From the NCBI RefSeq assembly GCF_900109325.1, contig NZ_FNZU01000004.1:124001-188000 (forward strand): DNA of 64,000 nt, given 5' to 3'. The notes beneath the pieces are model-generated. The model did not search any database and had not been told where the DNA came from. It saw only the letters and a list, made by a program, of their open reading frames with translations. The position numbers and the translations under genes were made by a program. How positions within the stretch are numbered: position 1 is the stretch's first letter; the number at the start of each line of letters is the position of its first letter. The stretch is from Alkalibacterium pelagium (lineage in GTDB: Bacteria > Bacillota > Bacilli > Lactobacillales > Carnobacteriaceae_A). This document shows positions 16,403 through 24,273 of the stretch, piece by piece.

Positions 16403-17872
16403 ATGAAAATTGAATTTCCAAAAAAGTTCTGGTGGGGCGCAGCCACGTCGGGTCCTCAAAGTGAAGGCAGGTTTAACAAAAAGCATGCCAATGTATTTGA
16501 TCATTGGTATGAAATTGACCCTGATGCCTTCTATAATAACGTAGGACCAGACACAGCCTCAAACTTCTATAATAGCTTTAAAGAAGACATTACGATGATG
16601 AAAAAAATCGGCTTGAACTCAGTGAGAACATCTATCCAATGGAGCCGTTTAATCGACGATTTAGAAGAAGGCACGTTAAATGAAGATGGGGTCCGTTTTT
16701 ATAATGATCTCATCGATGAATTTCTAAAAAATGGGATTCGTCCCGTCATCAATTTGCATCACTTTGACATTCCAGCTGAACTGTATCATAAATACGGAGG
16801 ATGGGAATCTAAATATGTTGTGGACCTGTTTGCTCAATTCGCCGAACAATGTTTTAAGCTGTTTGGAGACCGAGTAGAAGACTGGTTCACTCATAATGAG
16901 CCGATGGTCGTCGTGGACGGACAGTATTTATACCAGTTCCACTACCCATTGGTGAGAGATGGTAAAAAAGCCGTTCAGGTGGCTTACAACTTAGTGTTAG
17001 CTTCAGCCAAAGCTATTGAAAAATTCAGAGAAGTGAATACGAATCCTAAGGGACGCATCGGTATCATTTTAAACTTGACGCCTTCTTATCCGGCTACTTT
17101 GGAAGCAAAAGATGTAGAAGCCGCTCGCTTTGCGGATTTATGGTGCAATCAAATGTTTTTAGATCCATCCATTCATGGGGTGTTTCCTAAGGAGTTAATC
17201 GATGTATTAGAAAGAGACGGCGTGCTATGGGAATCGACAATCGAAGAAGAAAAAGTCATTCTCGACAATACGATTGATGTGCTGGGTGTGAACTTCTATC
17301 ACCCGAATCGTGTCCAACAGCCCACGGTCTCTCCCAATAGTTTAACAGTAGACTGGATGCCGACAAAGTACTATGATTCTTATGAAAAACGAAACAGACG
17401 TATGAACGTGGATAAGGGATGGGAAATCTATCCAAAAGCCCTTTACGACATTGCCATTAATGTGCGGGATAATTATAACAACATTCCATGGTTTGTATCA
17501 GAAAACGGCATGGGCGTGTCACGTGAGGAACGCTGGTTAAACAAGGACGGCATGATTGAAGATGAATACCGTATTCAGTTCATTCAGGAGCACCTATATT
17601 GGGTATCAGAAGGCATCAAAGCAGGTTCCAACTGTTTCGGCTATCATTTGTGGACTCCTATCGACAGCTGGTCATGGATGAATGCTTATCGAAACCGTTA
17701 CGGATTCATTTCCAACAACATCCATACTCAAGTCAAAACAATCAAAAAATCAGGCTACTGGATTAAAGAAGTAGCTGATACGAATGCATTTAGTGTTTCT
17801 GAAGAGTTATCAGAATTATTAGAGTTTGGATCAAAAGGAATTAATGTTAGAGATGAAAGATTAATAATGTAA
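16403..17872 (+). CDS. Glycoside hydrolase family 1 beta-glycosidase
   Basis: Second GH1 enzyme, 489 residues, 32 bases after the first. Acid/base Glu166 lies in HNEPMV and nucleophile Glu367 in SENGMGV. Other landmarks are RTSIQWSRL, LHHFDIP and WTPIDSWSWMNAYRNRYGFI. The phosphate-binding loop of the first enzyme is replaced by NAYRNRYG, so it may act on unphosphorylated beta-glucosides or galactosides, although similar lactobacillar proteins are sometimes called 6-phospho-beta-galactosidases. GC content rises relative to the preceding five genes. It closes the polysaccharide locus. Confidence 0.88.
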   Translation: MKIEFPKKFWWGAATSGPQSEGRFNKKHANVFDHWYEIDPDAFYNNVGPDTASNFYNSFKEDITMMKKIGLNSVRTSIQWSRLIDDLEEGTLNEDGVRFYNDLIDEFLKNGIRPVINLHHFDIPAELYHKYGGWESKYVVDLFAQFAEQCFKLFGDRVEDWFTHNEPMVVVDGQYLYQFHYPLVRDGKKAVQVAYNLVLASAKAIEKFREVNTNPKGRIGIILNLTPSYPATLEAKDVEAARFADLWCNQMFLDPSIHGVFPKELIDVLERDGVLWESTIEEEKVILDNTIDVLGVNFYHPNRVQQPTVSPNSLTVDWMPTKYYDSYEKRNRRMNVDKGWEIYPKALYDIAINVRDNYNNIPWFVSENGMGVSREERWLNKDGMIEDEYRIQFIQEHLYWVSEGIKAGSNCFGYHLWTPIDSWSWMNAYRNRYGFISNNIHTQVKTIKKSGYWIKEVADTNAFSVSEELSELLEFGSKGINVRDERLIM

Positions 17873-17939
17873 GAATAGATAATGCTGGGGAAAAAGCTTT
17901 ATTTATCTGAATTGTATCCGAGTAATTTTAAATAAAATT

Positions 17940-17998
17940 ACAAAATGCATTCCCACTATATTCCTATTATAAGGAAACAAAATGGGAATGCATTTTGT
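17940..17998. terminator. Bidirectional terminator between the GH1 gene and mvaA
   Basis: A perfect 16-bp stem (17940-17955 with 17983-17998) has a T-rich flank in both directions and separates the two convergent genes. Confidence 0.8.
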
Positions 17999-18051
17999 AT
18001 AATGTAATTTTTTTATTAGGAAATTTTTAATACAGACTCATATAAATTTAC

Positions 18052-19347
18052 TTAATTGTACTTTAAATTCCTTAGTATCGATCTAGCTGAATCCAGGTTC
18101 ATATATGGCGCCTGTTTCAGCAAATCAGCTACTTGCTGGACCTGCTCGCCTTTAGCTCCCGCACTAATGGCAAGAGACCGGGCATGAAGTCCCATGTGGC
18201 CTTTTTGAATGCCGTCAGTCACCAAGGCTCTGACAGCCGCAAGGTTTTGAGCCAGTCCAACTGAAGCCAGGATACCGGCCAGTTCATTTACGTTTGGATG
18301 GCCTAGGATAGTATGAGACAACTGAGCGGCTGGATGAATCGAGATAGCGCCGCCTACTGTTCCAATTGGGAGTGGGAGTGTGAGTGAACCGGTCAGGTCG
18401 CCTTGCTCATTCGTCTCCCATGTCGTCAGCGACCGGTACTGCCCGCTTCGGCTGGCATAGGCATGAACGCTGGCTTCGACTGCGCGCCAGTCATTTCCTG
18501 TAGCGGCAACCACAGCGTCCACCCCATTCATGATGCCTTTATTATGAGTCACGGCACGATATGGGTCTATCGTCGCTACCTGAGTGGCTTCAATGATGCG
18601 GTCTCTGACTTCTTCACCGGTGTATTTTCCGGTCTTTAACGCATGCGCTGGAATTACACAGTGTGAAGTTGCCAGACTTTCTGTCGCATAATTGGAAAGG
18701 ATGCGAAGCAAGGCAGTTCCGCCTGTCAGTTCTTCAATATAAGGCGCAATGCCTTCCATCATGGTGTTGATGATGTTGGCCCCCATAGCTTCTTTCGTAT
18801 CGATATGCAGATGAACAGAAAGGAAAGCAGGGAATCCCGGCAGAGCTGGTTCTTCAAGAATACGCACAGTCAGATCTCGAGCTCCACCTCCTCGTTTAAC
18901 GATAGAAGGGTGAGCTTCATTTGCTCGATCTAGAATGGCCTGTTTTGCATTCAGGACGATTTCTCTGGCCTCAGCCATGTTGCCGACGTGCTTTAAGGTC
19001 ACCTGACCGATGACTTGTCTGTCTGGAACGTCCGTTGAAAATCCGCCTCCGGTACTGATGATTTTAGCCGCAAAACTGGCTGCTGCAATAACGGACGGCT
19101 CTTCAATAGCCATTGGAATCACTTTGTTTGTGCCATCGATGACGAAATTCATGGCAACCCCTAGAGGAAGGGAATAGTTGCCCAGATGGTTTTCGATCAT
19201 ATTGCTGCCTGTTTCAAGGTTCAGATCCAGATTATTTGATAAAAGGGTCTGTCTCTCTTCATCTGAAATGACACCCGCTTCAAAAAGTGCACTGATTTTT
19301 TCTTCATGTGATTTTTTATAAAATTTACTCAGTTTAGTTGTATCCAT
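18052..19347 (-). CDS. mvaA: Hydroxymethylglutaryl-CoA reductase, class II
   Basis: NAD(P)H-dependent reduction of HMG-CoA to mevalonate, the committed step of the mevalonate route to isoprenoids used by Lactobacillales. At 431 residues it has the class II length. Visible motifs: ENHLGNYSLPLGVAMNF, EEPSVIAAAS (active-site Glu), a Lys/Asp-bearing THNKGIMNGVDAV segment, IGTVGGA, and a C-terminal flap starting near GHMGLHAR with the catalytic His. It is monocistronic here, with GAAGGAA before the ATG and a shared terminator downstream. Other pathway genes are outside the window. Confidence 0.95.
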   Translation of the reverse strand: MDTTKLSKFYKKSHEEKISALFEAGVISDEERQTLLSNNLDLNLETGSNMIENHLGNYSLPLGVAMNFVIDGTNKVIPMAIEEPSVIAAASFAAKIISTGGGFSTDVPDRQVIGQVTLKHVGNMAEAREIVLNAKQAILDRANEAHPSIVKRGGGARDLTVRILEEPALPGFPAFLSVHLHIDTKEAMGANIINTMMEGIAPYIEELTGGTALLRILSNYATESLATSHCVIPAHALKTGKYTGEEVRDRIIEATQVATIDPYRAVTHNKGIMNGVDAVVAATGNDWRAVEASVHAYASRSGQYRSLTTWETNEQGDLTGSLTLPLPIGTVGGAISIHPAAQLSHTILGHPNVNELAGILASVGLAQNLAAVRALVTDGIQKGHMGLHARSLAISAGAKGEQVQQVADLLKQAPYMNLDSARSILRNLKYN

Positions 19348-19436
19348 TACACCGGTTCCTTCCTGATTCTCTCCTAACCATTATGAACGAATTTATCGTA
19401 AAAGAAAAGGAAGGACTGCTTAAGATTGAAAAGTTG

Positions 19437-19465
19437 TTTACAAAGTAGGCAAAATCTAGTATACT
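19437..19465 (+). promoter_or_regulatory. tRNA-Val promoter
   Basis: TTTACA (19437-19442) and TATACT (19460-19465) have an exact 17-base spacer and end 23 bases before the tRNA. Confidence 0.7.
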
Positions 19466-19488
19466 CTTATTAGTAATGACCCAATAAC

Positions 19489-19561
19489 GGTTCTTTAGCT
19501 CAGTTGGGAGAGCACTACCTCGACAAGGTAGGGGTCACTGGTTCGAGCCCAGTAAGGACCA
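19489..19561 (+). tRNA. tRNA-Val (GAC), integration target of the adjacent element
   Basis: A full cloverleaf can be drawn in 73 nt: acceptor GGTTCTT/AAGGACC (one U-G pair), D arm GCTC/GAGC, anticodon stem CTACC/GGTAG, T arm ACTGG/CCAGT with TTCGAGC, discriminator A. The loop TCGACAA gives anticodon GAC. Position 33, nearly always U, is C here. The CCA end is not encoded. The last 15 bases are the left part of the 17-bp attachment core, so the gene is rebuilt by the integrated element. Confidence 0.85.
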
Positions 19562-19563
19562 TA
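19547..19563 (+). repeat. attL core (tRNA side)
   Basis: GCCCAGTAAGGACCATA, identical to 32168-32184 and overlapping the tRNA-Val 3' end. It marks the left end of the element. Confidence 0.92.
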
Positions 19564-19576
19564 CTATTTTGATATT

Positions 19577-19634
19577 GAAGCCTTACAAACGTTGGTATGA
19601 CGGGAATCTTACAACGCTTGCAGGCTTCTTTTTT
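19577..19634 (+). terminator. Element-borne terminator for the tRNA transcript
   Basis: An imperfect 17-bp stem (19577-19594 with 19612-19628) is followed by six T. It lies inside the element directly after the tRNA and replaces the original tRNA terminator, now displaced to 32202-32233. Confidence 0.75.
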
Positions 19635-19641
19635 ATTACCC

Positions 19642-19659
19642 TTGCATAGTATACTTGCA
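19642..19659 (+). repeat. Paired TTGCA motif, copy 1 (left end of the element)
   Basis: Two TTGCAT hexamers start 13 bases apart. Related pairs spaced 12 bases apart occur at 25977, 28960 and 32031. The two terminal copies could be arm sites for integrase or excisionase. Confidence 0.4.
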
Positions 19660-19684
19660 TGCGAACAAAGGTTCATAGTCTGAA

Positions 19685-19809
19685 TTGCCTTTGTACCGGG
19701 CTTTGTGGTATAATTTACTCGTGGGACACGTTCGAGTGAACTACAAAACTATATTGTTTTGTAACTATGTGTAGAGAAGAGGGAGCTTCCTATTTGCTCT
19801 CTCTTTTTT
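19685..19809 (+). ncRNA. Candidate short structured RNA
   Basis: TTGCCT (19685-19690), an 18-base spacer and TATAAT (19709-19714) are followed by about 90 bases with nested hairpins: ACAAAAC/GTTTTGT at 19743-19762 and an 8-bp GC-rich stem at 19779-19803 ending in TTTTTT. The outer arms GTAGAGAA (19771-19778) and TTCTCTAC (19813-19820) pair as well. No good ORF lies on this strand. It could be a regulatory or antitoxin-type RNA; no family is recognised. Confidence 0.4.
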
Positions 19810-19919
19810 GCGTTCTCTACCTTTGCCCATTGCAGAATTGCGCTCGGATAGCCGTGGGGGATTTTCACCTCGGCTACTAATGACGATTCTAAGCCCGTTT
19901 CAGCTTGCAGCATGTACAT
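19749..19919 (-). CDS. Doubtful 56-codon ORF antisense to the candidate RNA
   Basis: An ATG at 19919 opens 56 codons after the integrase stop on the same strand, with only a weak AAAGG close to the start. The product would be mixed polar (a KIPHGYPSAILQWAKVE stretch). It covers a hairpin (TAGCCG/CGGCTA, 19849-19876) and the antisense strand of the RNA candidate. Coding status is undecided. Confidence 0.2.
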   Translation of the reverse strand: MYMLQAETGLESSLVAEVKIPHGYPSAILQWAKVENAKKREQIGSSLFSTHSYKTI

Positions 19920-19925
19920 ATACCT

Positions 19926-21071
19926 TTAAAAGCCCACGTATTGAGCGAATTTATCAGCCGTTTCTTCTTTCTTCTCCGGTGTAACGTGAGTATAGATGTT
20001 CAAGGTCACTTCATAGGACGAATGGCCCAGGCGCTCCTGTACTTCTTTGATCGTTGCTCCGGCTTCAAATAAAAGTGAACAGTGTGAATGTCTCAATTGA
20101 TGAGTAGTGATCTTTTTCAGATCGTGCTTCTTAATGATCCGATTCATGACTGTAGTAACATGAGCATGTTGGATAAAGTTGTTCTCCTGATTAGTAAATA
20201 CTGGCTGATCAGGCTTATTTGTGTTCATACCTAGCTTCAGATAGTCTAGTCTTTGAGTTGTACGCCATTCTTTCAGTATCTTAAGGGTTGTATCATCTAA
20301 GGAAATCATACGCTCACCAGACGATGTTTTAGTGTCCTGGATGATTAATTCTCCCTCTTCACCTCTAGCCAGTGTCTGATCGATCGATACAGTCTTATCC
20401 TCAAAATTAATCTTATTCCATTGTAATCCCAGCGCCTCACCTTTCCTCATCCCGCTGAACGACAGCAGGCGGAACAGTACGAACCATTTAGGGTTTTGCT
20501 CCTGTTTGGCCGCTTCAAGAAACTGTTTCAGTTCCTCTTTATTATAAAAGTCAAACTCTCTTTTGTTGCTGTTCTTAGTCTTAGGTACTTCGACATTACG
20601 CATAGGGTTATTCTTAATGATCCCTAGTGTGACATTCGCATAGTTGAAGATACGCTGACAGTAGTTCTTCATGACCTTAGTCTTAGATGTTTTACCACTC
20701 CACTTAATTACTGCACTCTGACAGTGTTGCGGTGTAATAGCAGCAATCCTCATCGGTCCTAGATCCTTTAGGATGTGATTATTAAACAATTCTTTCGTTT
20801 TAACAGCCGTACTCTCTCTTACTTCATCCTGGTAGACTGCTTCAAACCATAGCTTATAGATCTCTTCAAACGTCTCATAAGTCGGTTTCTGATAGCCTGA
20901 CTCCTGGTACTCCGCTTTCAACTCCATGGCCTTCTTACGTGCTGCAGCCTTTGAGGTAAAGCCTTGTCTTGCTGCTCTAACTATTTTCCCAGTCTCGTCT
21001 GTTCCCAGGTATGTCTGGAACTTATAATAGGTTTTGCCGTCTTTCTTAGTGTAGCTTTTTATCTTTAACAT
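19926..21071 (-). CDS. int: Site-specific tyrosine recombinase (phage integrase)
   Basis: Catalyses integration and, with an excision factor, excision at the tRNA-Val site; 381 residues. The N-terminal 55 residues look like an arm-binding domain (GKTYYKFQTYLGTDETGK). A SAM-like core-binding domain covers about 60-165. The catalytic domain follows: Arg in SFSGMRKGEALGL, a Lys in the DTKTSSGER region, HQLRHSH, a LGHSS segment, and the nucleophile Tyr in TLNIYTHVT near residue 361. AAGGGAG precedes the ATG. The gene lies directly inside attL and points toward it, as in PICIs and prophages. Confidence 0.95.
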   Translation of the reverse strand: MLKIKSYTKKDGKTYYKFQTYLGTDETGKIVRAARQGFTSKAAARKKAMELKAEYQESGYQKPTYETFEEIYKLWFEAVYQDEVRESTAVKTKELFNNHILKDLGPMRIAAITPQHCQSAVIKWSGKTSKTKVMKNYCQRIFNYANVTLGIIKNNPMRNVEVPKTKNSNKREFDFYNKEELKQFLEAAKQEQNPKWFVLFRLLSFSGMRKGEALGLQWNKINFEDKTVSIDQTLARGEEGELIIQDTKTSSGERMISLDDTTLKILKEWRTTQRLDYLKLGMNTNKPDQPVFTNQENNFIQHAHVTTVMNRIIKKHDLKKITTHQLRHSHCSLLFEAGATIKEVQERLGHSSYEVTLNIYTHVTPEKKEETADKFAQYVGF

Positions 21072-21121
21072 GGTGTTTCTCTCCCTTGTATACCTCAGGG
21101 CCGGGGTATGTAAAAGGGGGG

Positions 21122-21793
21122 TTAACTGATCATATCCTTTAATAGTTCTAATTGTTTAATTGAATTACTTATGATAGATTCTGCAGTACGAAATATTTCC
21201 GGATCCATTCCGTCTCTTATTTTGCGCTCAACTTCACCAGATTCATTCTCATATCCATAATAATAATCGTTTTCCAGCTCTATCAGGATACGACGGTATG
21301 ATTTAATTACTTTATTAATTGAAGATTCATTACTCTCTTTAGGAGACATAGCGCTTTTGCTGGCCCACTCATAAATTAATTCATTTGCTTTGCTTTTCAT
21401 TTTTTTATCGTCGTAATTGATAGTATCTTTATTTTCTTCTGCCCACTCCTGGAAAGAAGCAATACATCCATTAAAGTCAAACGTAGATAGTATTAAGTAT
21501 CCGTCAGGCATGTTCTCGTATCTTTTTTTAAATTTCTCGTATTCTTGCAAAAACATTCTAACTACAAATCTACCATATTCGCCATACTTCAGTTGATTGA
21601 CATGGATACCGGCTAAATCAGCAATCATTTGGAGTCTTTTTCTATTCGGAATAACAGTTCCTTTTTCCCATTTAGATACATTGCTTTTAGTTGCGTTATC
21701 TATTCTTTTCCCGAATTCTTCTAAGGTAAGTCCGTGTGAATCTCTAATAGAAGCAATTCTACCACCTAATAAAATTTTATCTGTTTCTTTCAT
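21122..21793 (-). CDS. Phage-type repressor with XRE helix-turn-helix
   Basis: Probable master repressor of the element, 223 residues. Residues 8-62 are an XRE domain (GGRIASIRDSHGLTLEEFGK, then NVSKWEKGTVIPNR). The rest is alpha-helical, without the Ser/Lys LexA-type peptidase signature, so induction may need a partner or inducer protein rather than RecA self-cleavage. That is the mode known for satellite repressors such as SaPI Stl (analogy only). GAGGTGA precedes the ATG. It is divergent from the Cro-like gene across a region with two identical 16-bp operators. Confidence 0.85.
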   Translation of the reverse strand: MKETDKILLGGRIASIRDSHGLTLEEFGKRIDNATKSNVSKWEKGTVIPNRKRLQMIADLAGIHVNQLKYGEYGRFVVRMFLQEYEKFKKRYENMPDGYLILSTFDFNGCIASFQEWAEENKDTINYDDKKMKSKANELIYEWASKSAMSPKESNESSINKVIKSYRRILIELENDYYYGYENESGEVERKIRDGMDPEIFRTAESIISNSIKQLELLKDMIS

Positions 21794-21823
21794 TTGCTCA
21801 CCTCAATTCCAATTGATAGGTTA

Positions 21824-21908
21824 ATATTAGCAAAAAGTATCAAAAGTTTCAATTGATGCTTGAAATTATTTTAAGAAGAGATTATAATAAGAGTATCAAA
21901 AGTTTCAA
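21824..21908. promoter_or_regulatory. Divergent genetic switch with two identical 16-bp operators
   Basis: GTATCAAAAGTTTCAA occurs at 21837-21852 and 21893-21908. Rightward promoter: TTGAAA 21860-21865, 17 bases, TATAAT 21883-21888, with operator 2 just past the -10 box. Leftward promoter (minus strand): TTGAAA 21847-21852, 17 bases, TAATAT 21824-21829, with operator 1 covering its -35 and spacer. Shorter TCAAAAGTA variants recur near 22142 and 22500. Confidence 0.75.
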
Positions 21909-21932
21909 ATATAAAATGGAAGGAGTGATTTT

Positions 21933-22133
21933 ATGGCTAATAAAATTGCCGGTTATAGGAAAATGCTGGGATATAATCAGCTTATGATGGCGAAATATCT
22001 TGATATTTCTCTAACATCATACTTTAACAAGGAGCACGGAAAGACGCCGTTTACAGATAAAGAAAAAATCAAAATCAAAGAACTTCTAACAACTGTAGAT
22101 AAGAATATTACTATAGACAAAATATTTTTTTAA
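21933..22133 (+). CDS. Small Cro-like DNA-binding protein
   Basis: First gene of the rightward early transcript, 66 residues. It has an XRE-like helical pattern (IAGYRKMLGYNQLMMAKYLD, then a recognition-like STSYFNKEHG-type segment and FTDKEK). It probably binds the same operators as the divergent repressor. AAGGAGTG precedes the ATG. Confidence 0.7.
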   Translation: MANKIAGYRKMLGYNQLMMAKYLDISLTSYFNKEHGKTPFTDKEKIKIKELLTTVDKNITIDKIFF

Positions 22134-22168
22134 TTTTAAAGTGTCAAAAGTATAATAGGGGTGATGAT

Positions 22169-22447
22169 ATGGCAAAAGTGCAATTGGACTTATCAGAAGA
22201 ATTAGAAGAACAGATCCAGGCTATCTTTAGAAAATCAGCACGTGAAGTATTACATGAACTCGGCAGGCAAGAGATCAATTCTAAGGACTACTTGAGCTAT
22301 AAAGAAGCAGCAGCCTATATAGGTGTCAGCTTCAATACACTGAAGAACTTTATTAGTGGCTATGGACTAAAAACCATAACGATAGGCGGCAAAAAATTTA
22401 TAGCAAAGAAAGAAATCGTACTTTTTATGCAGAAGTACGAGAAATAA
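22169..22447 (+). CDS. Excisionase-family helix-turn-helix protein
   Basis: 92 residues. The C-terminal half has the MerR-like HTH_17 pattern of excisionases and related proteins: LSYKEAAAYIGVSFNTLKNF, then a short wing (TITIGGKKFIAKKEI). The N-terminal 40 residues are amphipathic, possibly for oligomerisation. A role as Xis for the integrase is plausible from its position; such domains also occur in early regulators. AGGGGTGAT precedes the ATG. Confidence 0.7.
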   Translation: MAKVQLDLSEELEEQIQAIFRKSAREVLHELGRQEINSKDYLSYKEAAAYIGVSFNTLKNFISGYGLKTITIGGKKFIAKKEIVLFMQKYEK

Positions 22448-22609
22448 ACAAAATAACCTCATTGGGCCGGGGGAAATGCAAAGAAACATGCACTTATATA
22501 TCAAAAGTACGGAATTTAGCTGTAAAAATACTATTGTTAAGCCATTTAGATTACTATTGGTTGGAGTTAGGACAGATAGAACTAGATAGGTAAGGGAGCG
22601 AAAGATGAC

Positions 22610-22876
22610 ATGGAAGTCACATTGAAAATAAACGAAGATTTAGTAAGGGAAGAAGTAAAAAGGCAGACACAAGAGGCGCTGCTAGAGATTAATGAACTAT
22701 GGTATGTAACTGCTTCTACTTTAAGAAAGAAGATGGACATGGGCGCAAGTACCTTAGAAGAGATATTAAGTGATCCACGAATGAAAGAGATCATGATTAA
22801 ACGGGATGGCGGTAAGCGCTGGTACCCGGTCAAAGAAGCGAAAGAGGTTATACGTGAGATTATGAATGAGTGGTGA
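22610..22876 (+). CDS. DUF771-type small phage protein
   Basis: 88 residues, resembling DUF771 proteins of Firmicute prophages and satellites: a helical lead, NELWYVTASTLRKKMDMGAS, a DPRMKE stretch and a C-terminal RWYPVKEAKEVI. The middle reads as a winged-helix-like DNA-binding fold. Its role is unknown, though its position suggests early regulation or excision. A 162-base gap upstream contains a TCAAAAGTA operator-like site near 22500. Confidence 0.65.
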   Translation: MEVTLKINEDLVREEVKRQTQEALLEINELWYVTASTLRKKMDMGASTLEEILSDPRMKEIMIKRDGGKRWYPVKEAKEVIREIMNEW

Positions 22877-22890
22877 AAGGAGTGAGTGTC

Positions 22891-23043
22891 ATGACTGATG
22901 AAGAAAAAGCGAAAATCATACTTGAATCAATGGAAGAATATCTGCAAATCGATTGGAACTTTGAGAAGTATTACATGCTAGGAATCAAGAAAGGTCTTAA
23001 AAAGATCGATCAGCAGGAAAAAGACAAAGAAAAAAGCCTTTGA
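22891..23043 (+). CDS. 50-residue hypothetical phage protein
   Basis: An ATG at 22891 follows AAAGGAGTGA at ideal spacing and runs to TGA at 23041-23043. The product is highly charged and helical (MTDEEKAKIILESMEEYLQ, ending KDKEKSL). No family is recognised. A hairpin (TGAGTT/AACTCA, 23041-23058) follows at once. The ribosome site and its place between operon genes support it being real. Confidence 0.6.
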   Translation: MTDEEKAKIILESMEEYLQIDWNFEKYYMLGIKKGLKKIDQQEKDKEKSL

Positions 23044-23167
23044 GTTTTGCAGAACTCAAAAGGCAATGACTACTTGGCGGCTAAACCAATATTTTAGAGA
23101 TTATGTCTACTTCTTTATTATAAAGGTTGTCGTCTCCAAAAACAACTACAAAAGGAGATTATAAACC

Positions 23168-23434
23168 ATGGAAGAACAAAATTTAGCAGCAAGAGATCTA
23201 TTAGATGCAACATTGATCAAAAAAGATTACGCCACCGTATTGTTATCGGTTTTGGGCGATGATTTAGAAAAAATCAAACAACTATCTAAAGAAAAAAAGT
23301 ACGGTGAATTGGCTTACTCAGTTGATACTTTGATAGGTAAGAGACATGATGCACTGATAAATCTAATTCACGAAAATTTGAATGAGATAGATGAGCTGGC
23401 TACTGAGGCTCAAGAGGTATTAGGACGAGAATAG
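23168..23434 (+). CDS. Hypothetical 88-residue phage protein
   Basis: Small acidic, all-helical protein (NLAARDLLDATLIKKDY; ELATEAQEVLGRE). AAAAGGAG precedes the ATG and the replisome organiser begins 22 bases downstream, so it belongs to the replication operon. No domain is recognised; an accessory replication or anti-host role cannot be told from sequence. Confidence 0.65.
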   Translation: MEEQNLAARDLLDATLIKKDYATVLLSVLGDDLEKIKQLSKEKKYGELAYSVDTLIGKRHDALINLIHENLNEIDELATEAQEVLGRE

Positions 23435-23456
23435 AGAGAAAAGACGAGGTGTAAGA

Positions 23457-24260
23457 GTGAGCGATAACAAGAAGTATTATTATCTTAAATTGAAAGAAAA
23501 CTTCTTTGAAGATGATTCAATGATTGTACTTGAAAGCATGCCGGATGGATATATGTACTCAAACATCTTGCTAAAATTATATCTTAGAAGTCTGAAGAAC
23601 GAAGGCAAGTTGATGTTTAAAGACAGGATCCCGTATAACTCGACTATATTGGCTCAGGTAACTCGTCATAGTGTGGGGGATATCGAGAAGGCTATACGAG
23701 TATTTAAAGAACTCGAATTGATAGAAGTAATGGACAATGGAGCAATTTTCATCACTGACATTCAGAACTTCATTGGTGAATCCTCTACAGAGGCAGACAG
23801 GAAAAGAGCTTACAGGAAGCGAATAGAGGATGAAAAGAAATCATTACCTGAAACAGCGGACATTTGTCCGGACAAAAGTAAAGACAAATCTCCACCAGAG
23901 ATAAGTAAGAGTAAAGATAAGTTAGAGAAAGAGTTAAGTAATACAGAATCAGACAATTATTCTACAGAATCTGATACTCAGACTGCTTCTTTTGAAGACT
24001 TCTGGAAAGTCTACCCTAACAAGAAATCAAAACAGAAAGCAGCTAAGTTATTTGAGAAAGTAATAGACGAGAATGAAGCTACCTTTGAGGAGATCATGGA
24101 AGGTGTTAAAAAATATGCTTTAGAGGTCGAACAAAAAGATACACCTAAAAAGTATATTAAGCATCCTACGACATGGCTTACTCAAGGATGTTGGTCTGAT
24201 GATTATGATTTATACGAGCCAACACCAACAGACGACAGGTACAGTAATCTACCATTTTGA
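23457..24260 (+). CDS. Phage replisome organiser (DnaD-like replication initiator)
   Basis: 267 residues. The N-terminal domain (about 1-115) matches the phage replisome-organiser pattern YYYLKLKENFFEDDSMIVLE, with YSNILLKLYLRSLKNEGKL and a winged-helix segment (TRHSVGDIEKAIRVFKELEL). A charged linker (about 125-175) is followed by a DnaD-like C-terminal helical domain (FWKVYPNKKSKQKAAKLFEK, TWLTQGCW). Such proteins bind the origin and recruit the helicase loader, encoded 13 bases downstream. The start is GTG after GACGAGGTG. It implies the element replicates autonomously once induced. Confidence 0.82.
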   Translation: MSDNKKYYYLKLKENFFEDDSMIVLESMPDGYMYSNILLKLYLRSLKNEGKLMFKDRIPYNSTILAQVTRHSVGDIEKAIRVFKELELIEVMDNGAIFITDIQNFIGESSTEADRKRAYRKRIEDEKKSLPETADICPDKSKDKSPPEISKSKDKLEKELSNTESDNYSTESDTQTASFEDFWKVYPNKKSKQKAAKLFEKVIDENEATFEEIMEGVKKYALEVEQKDTPKKYIKHPTTWLTQGCWSDDYDLYEPTPTDDRYSNLPF

Positions 24261-24273
24261 AAGGGGCTAGCCA

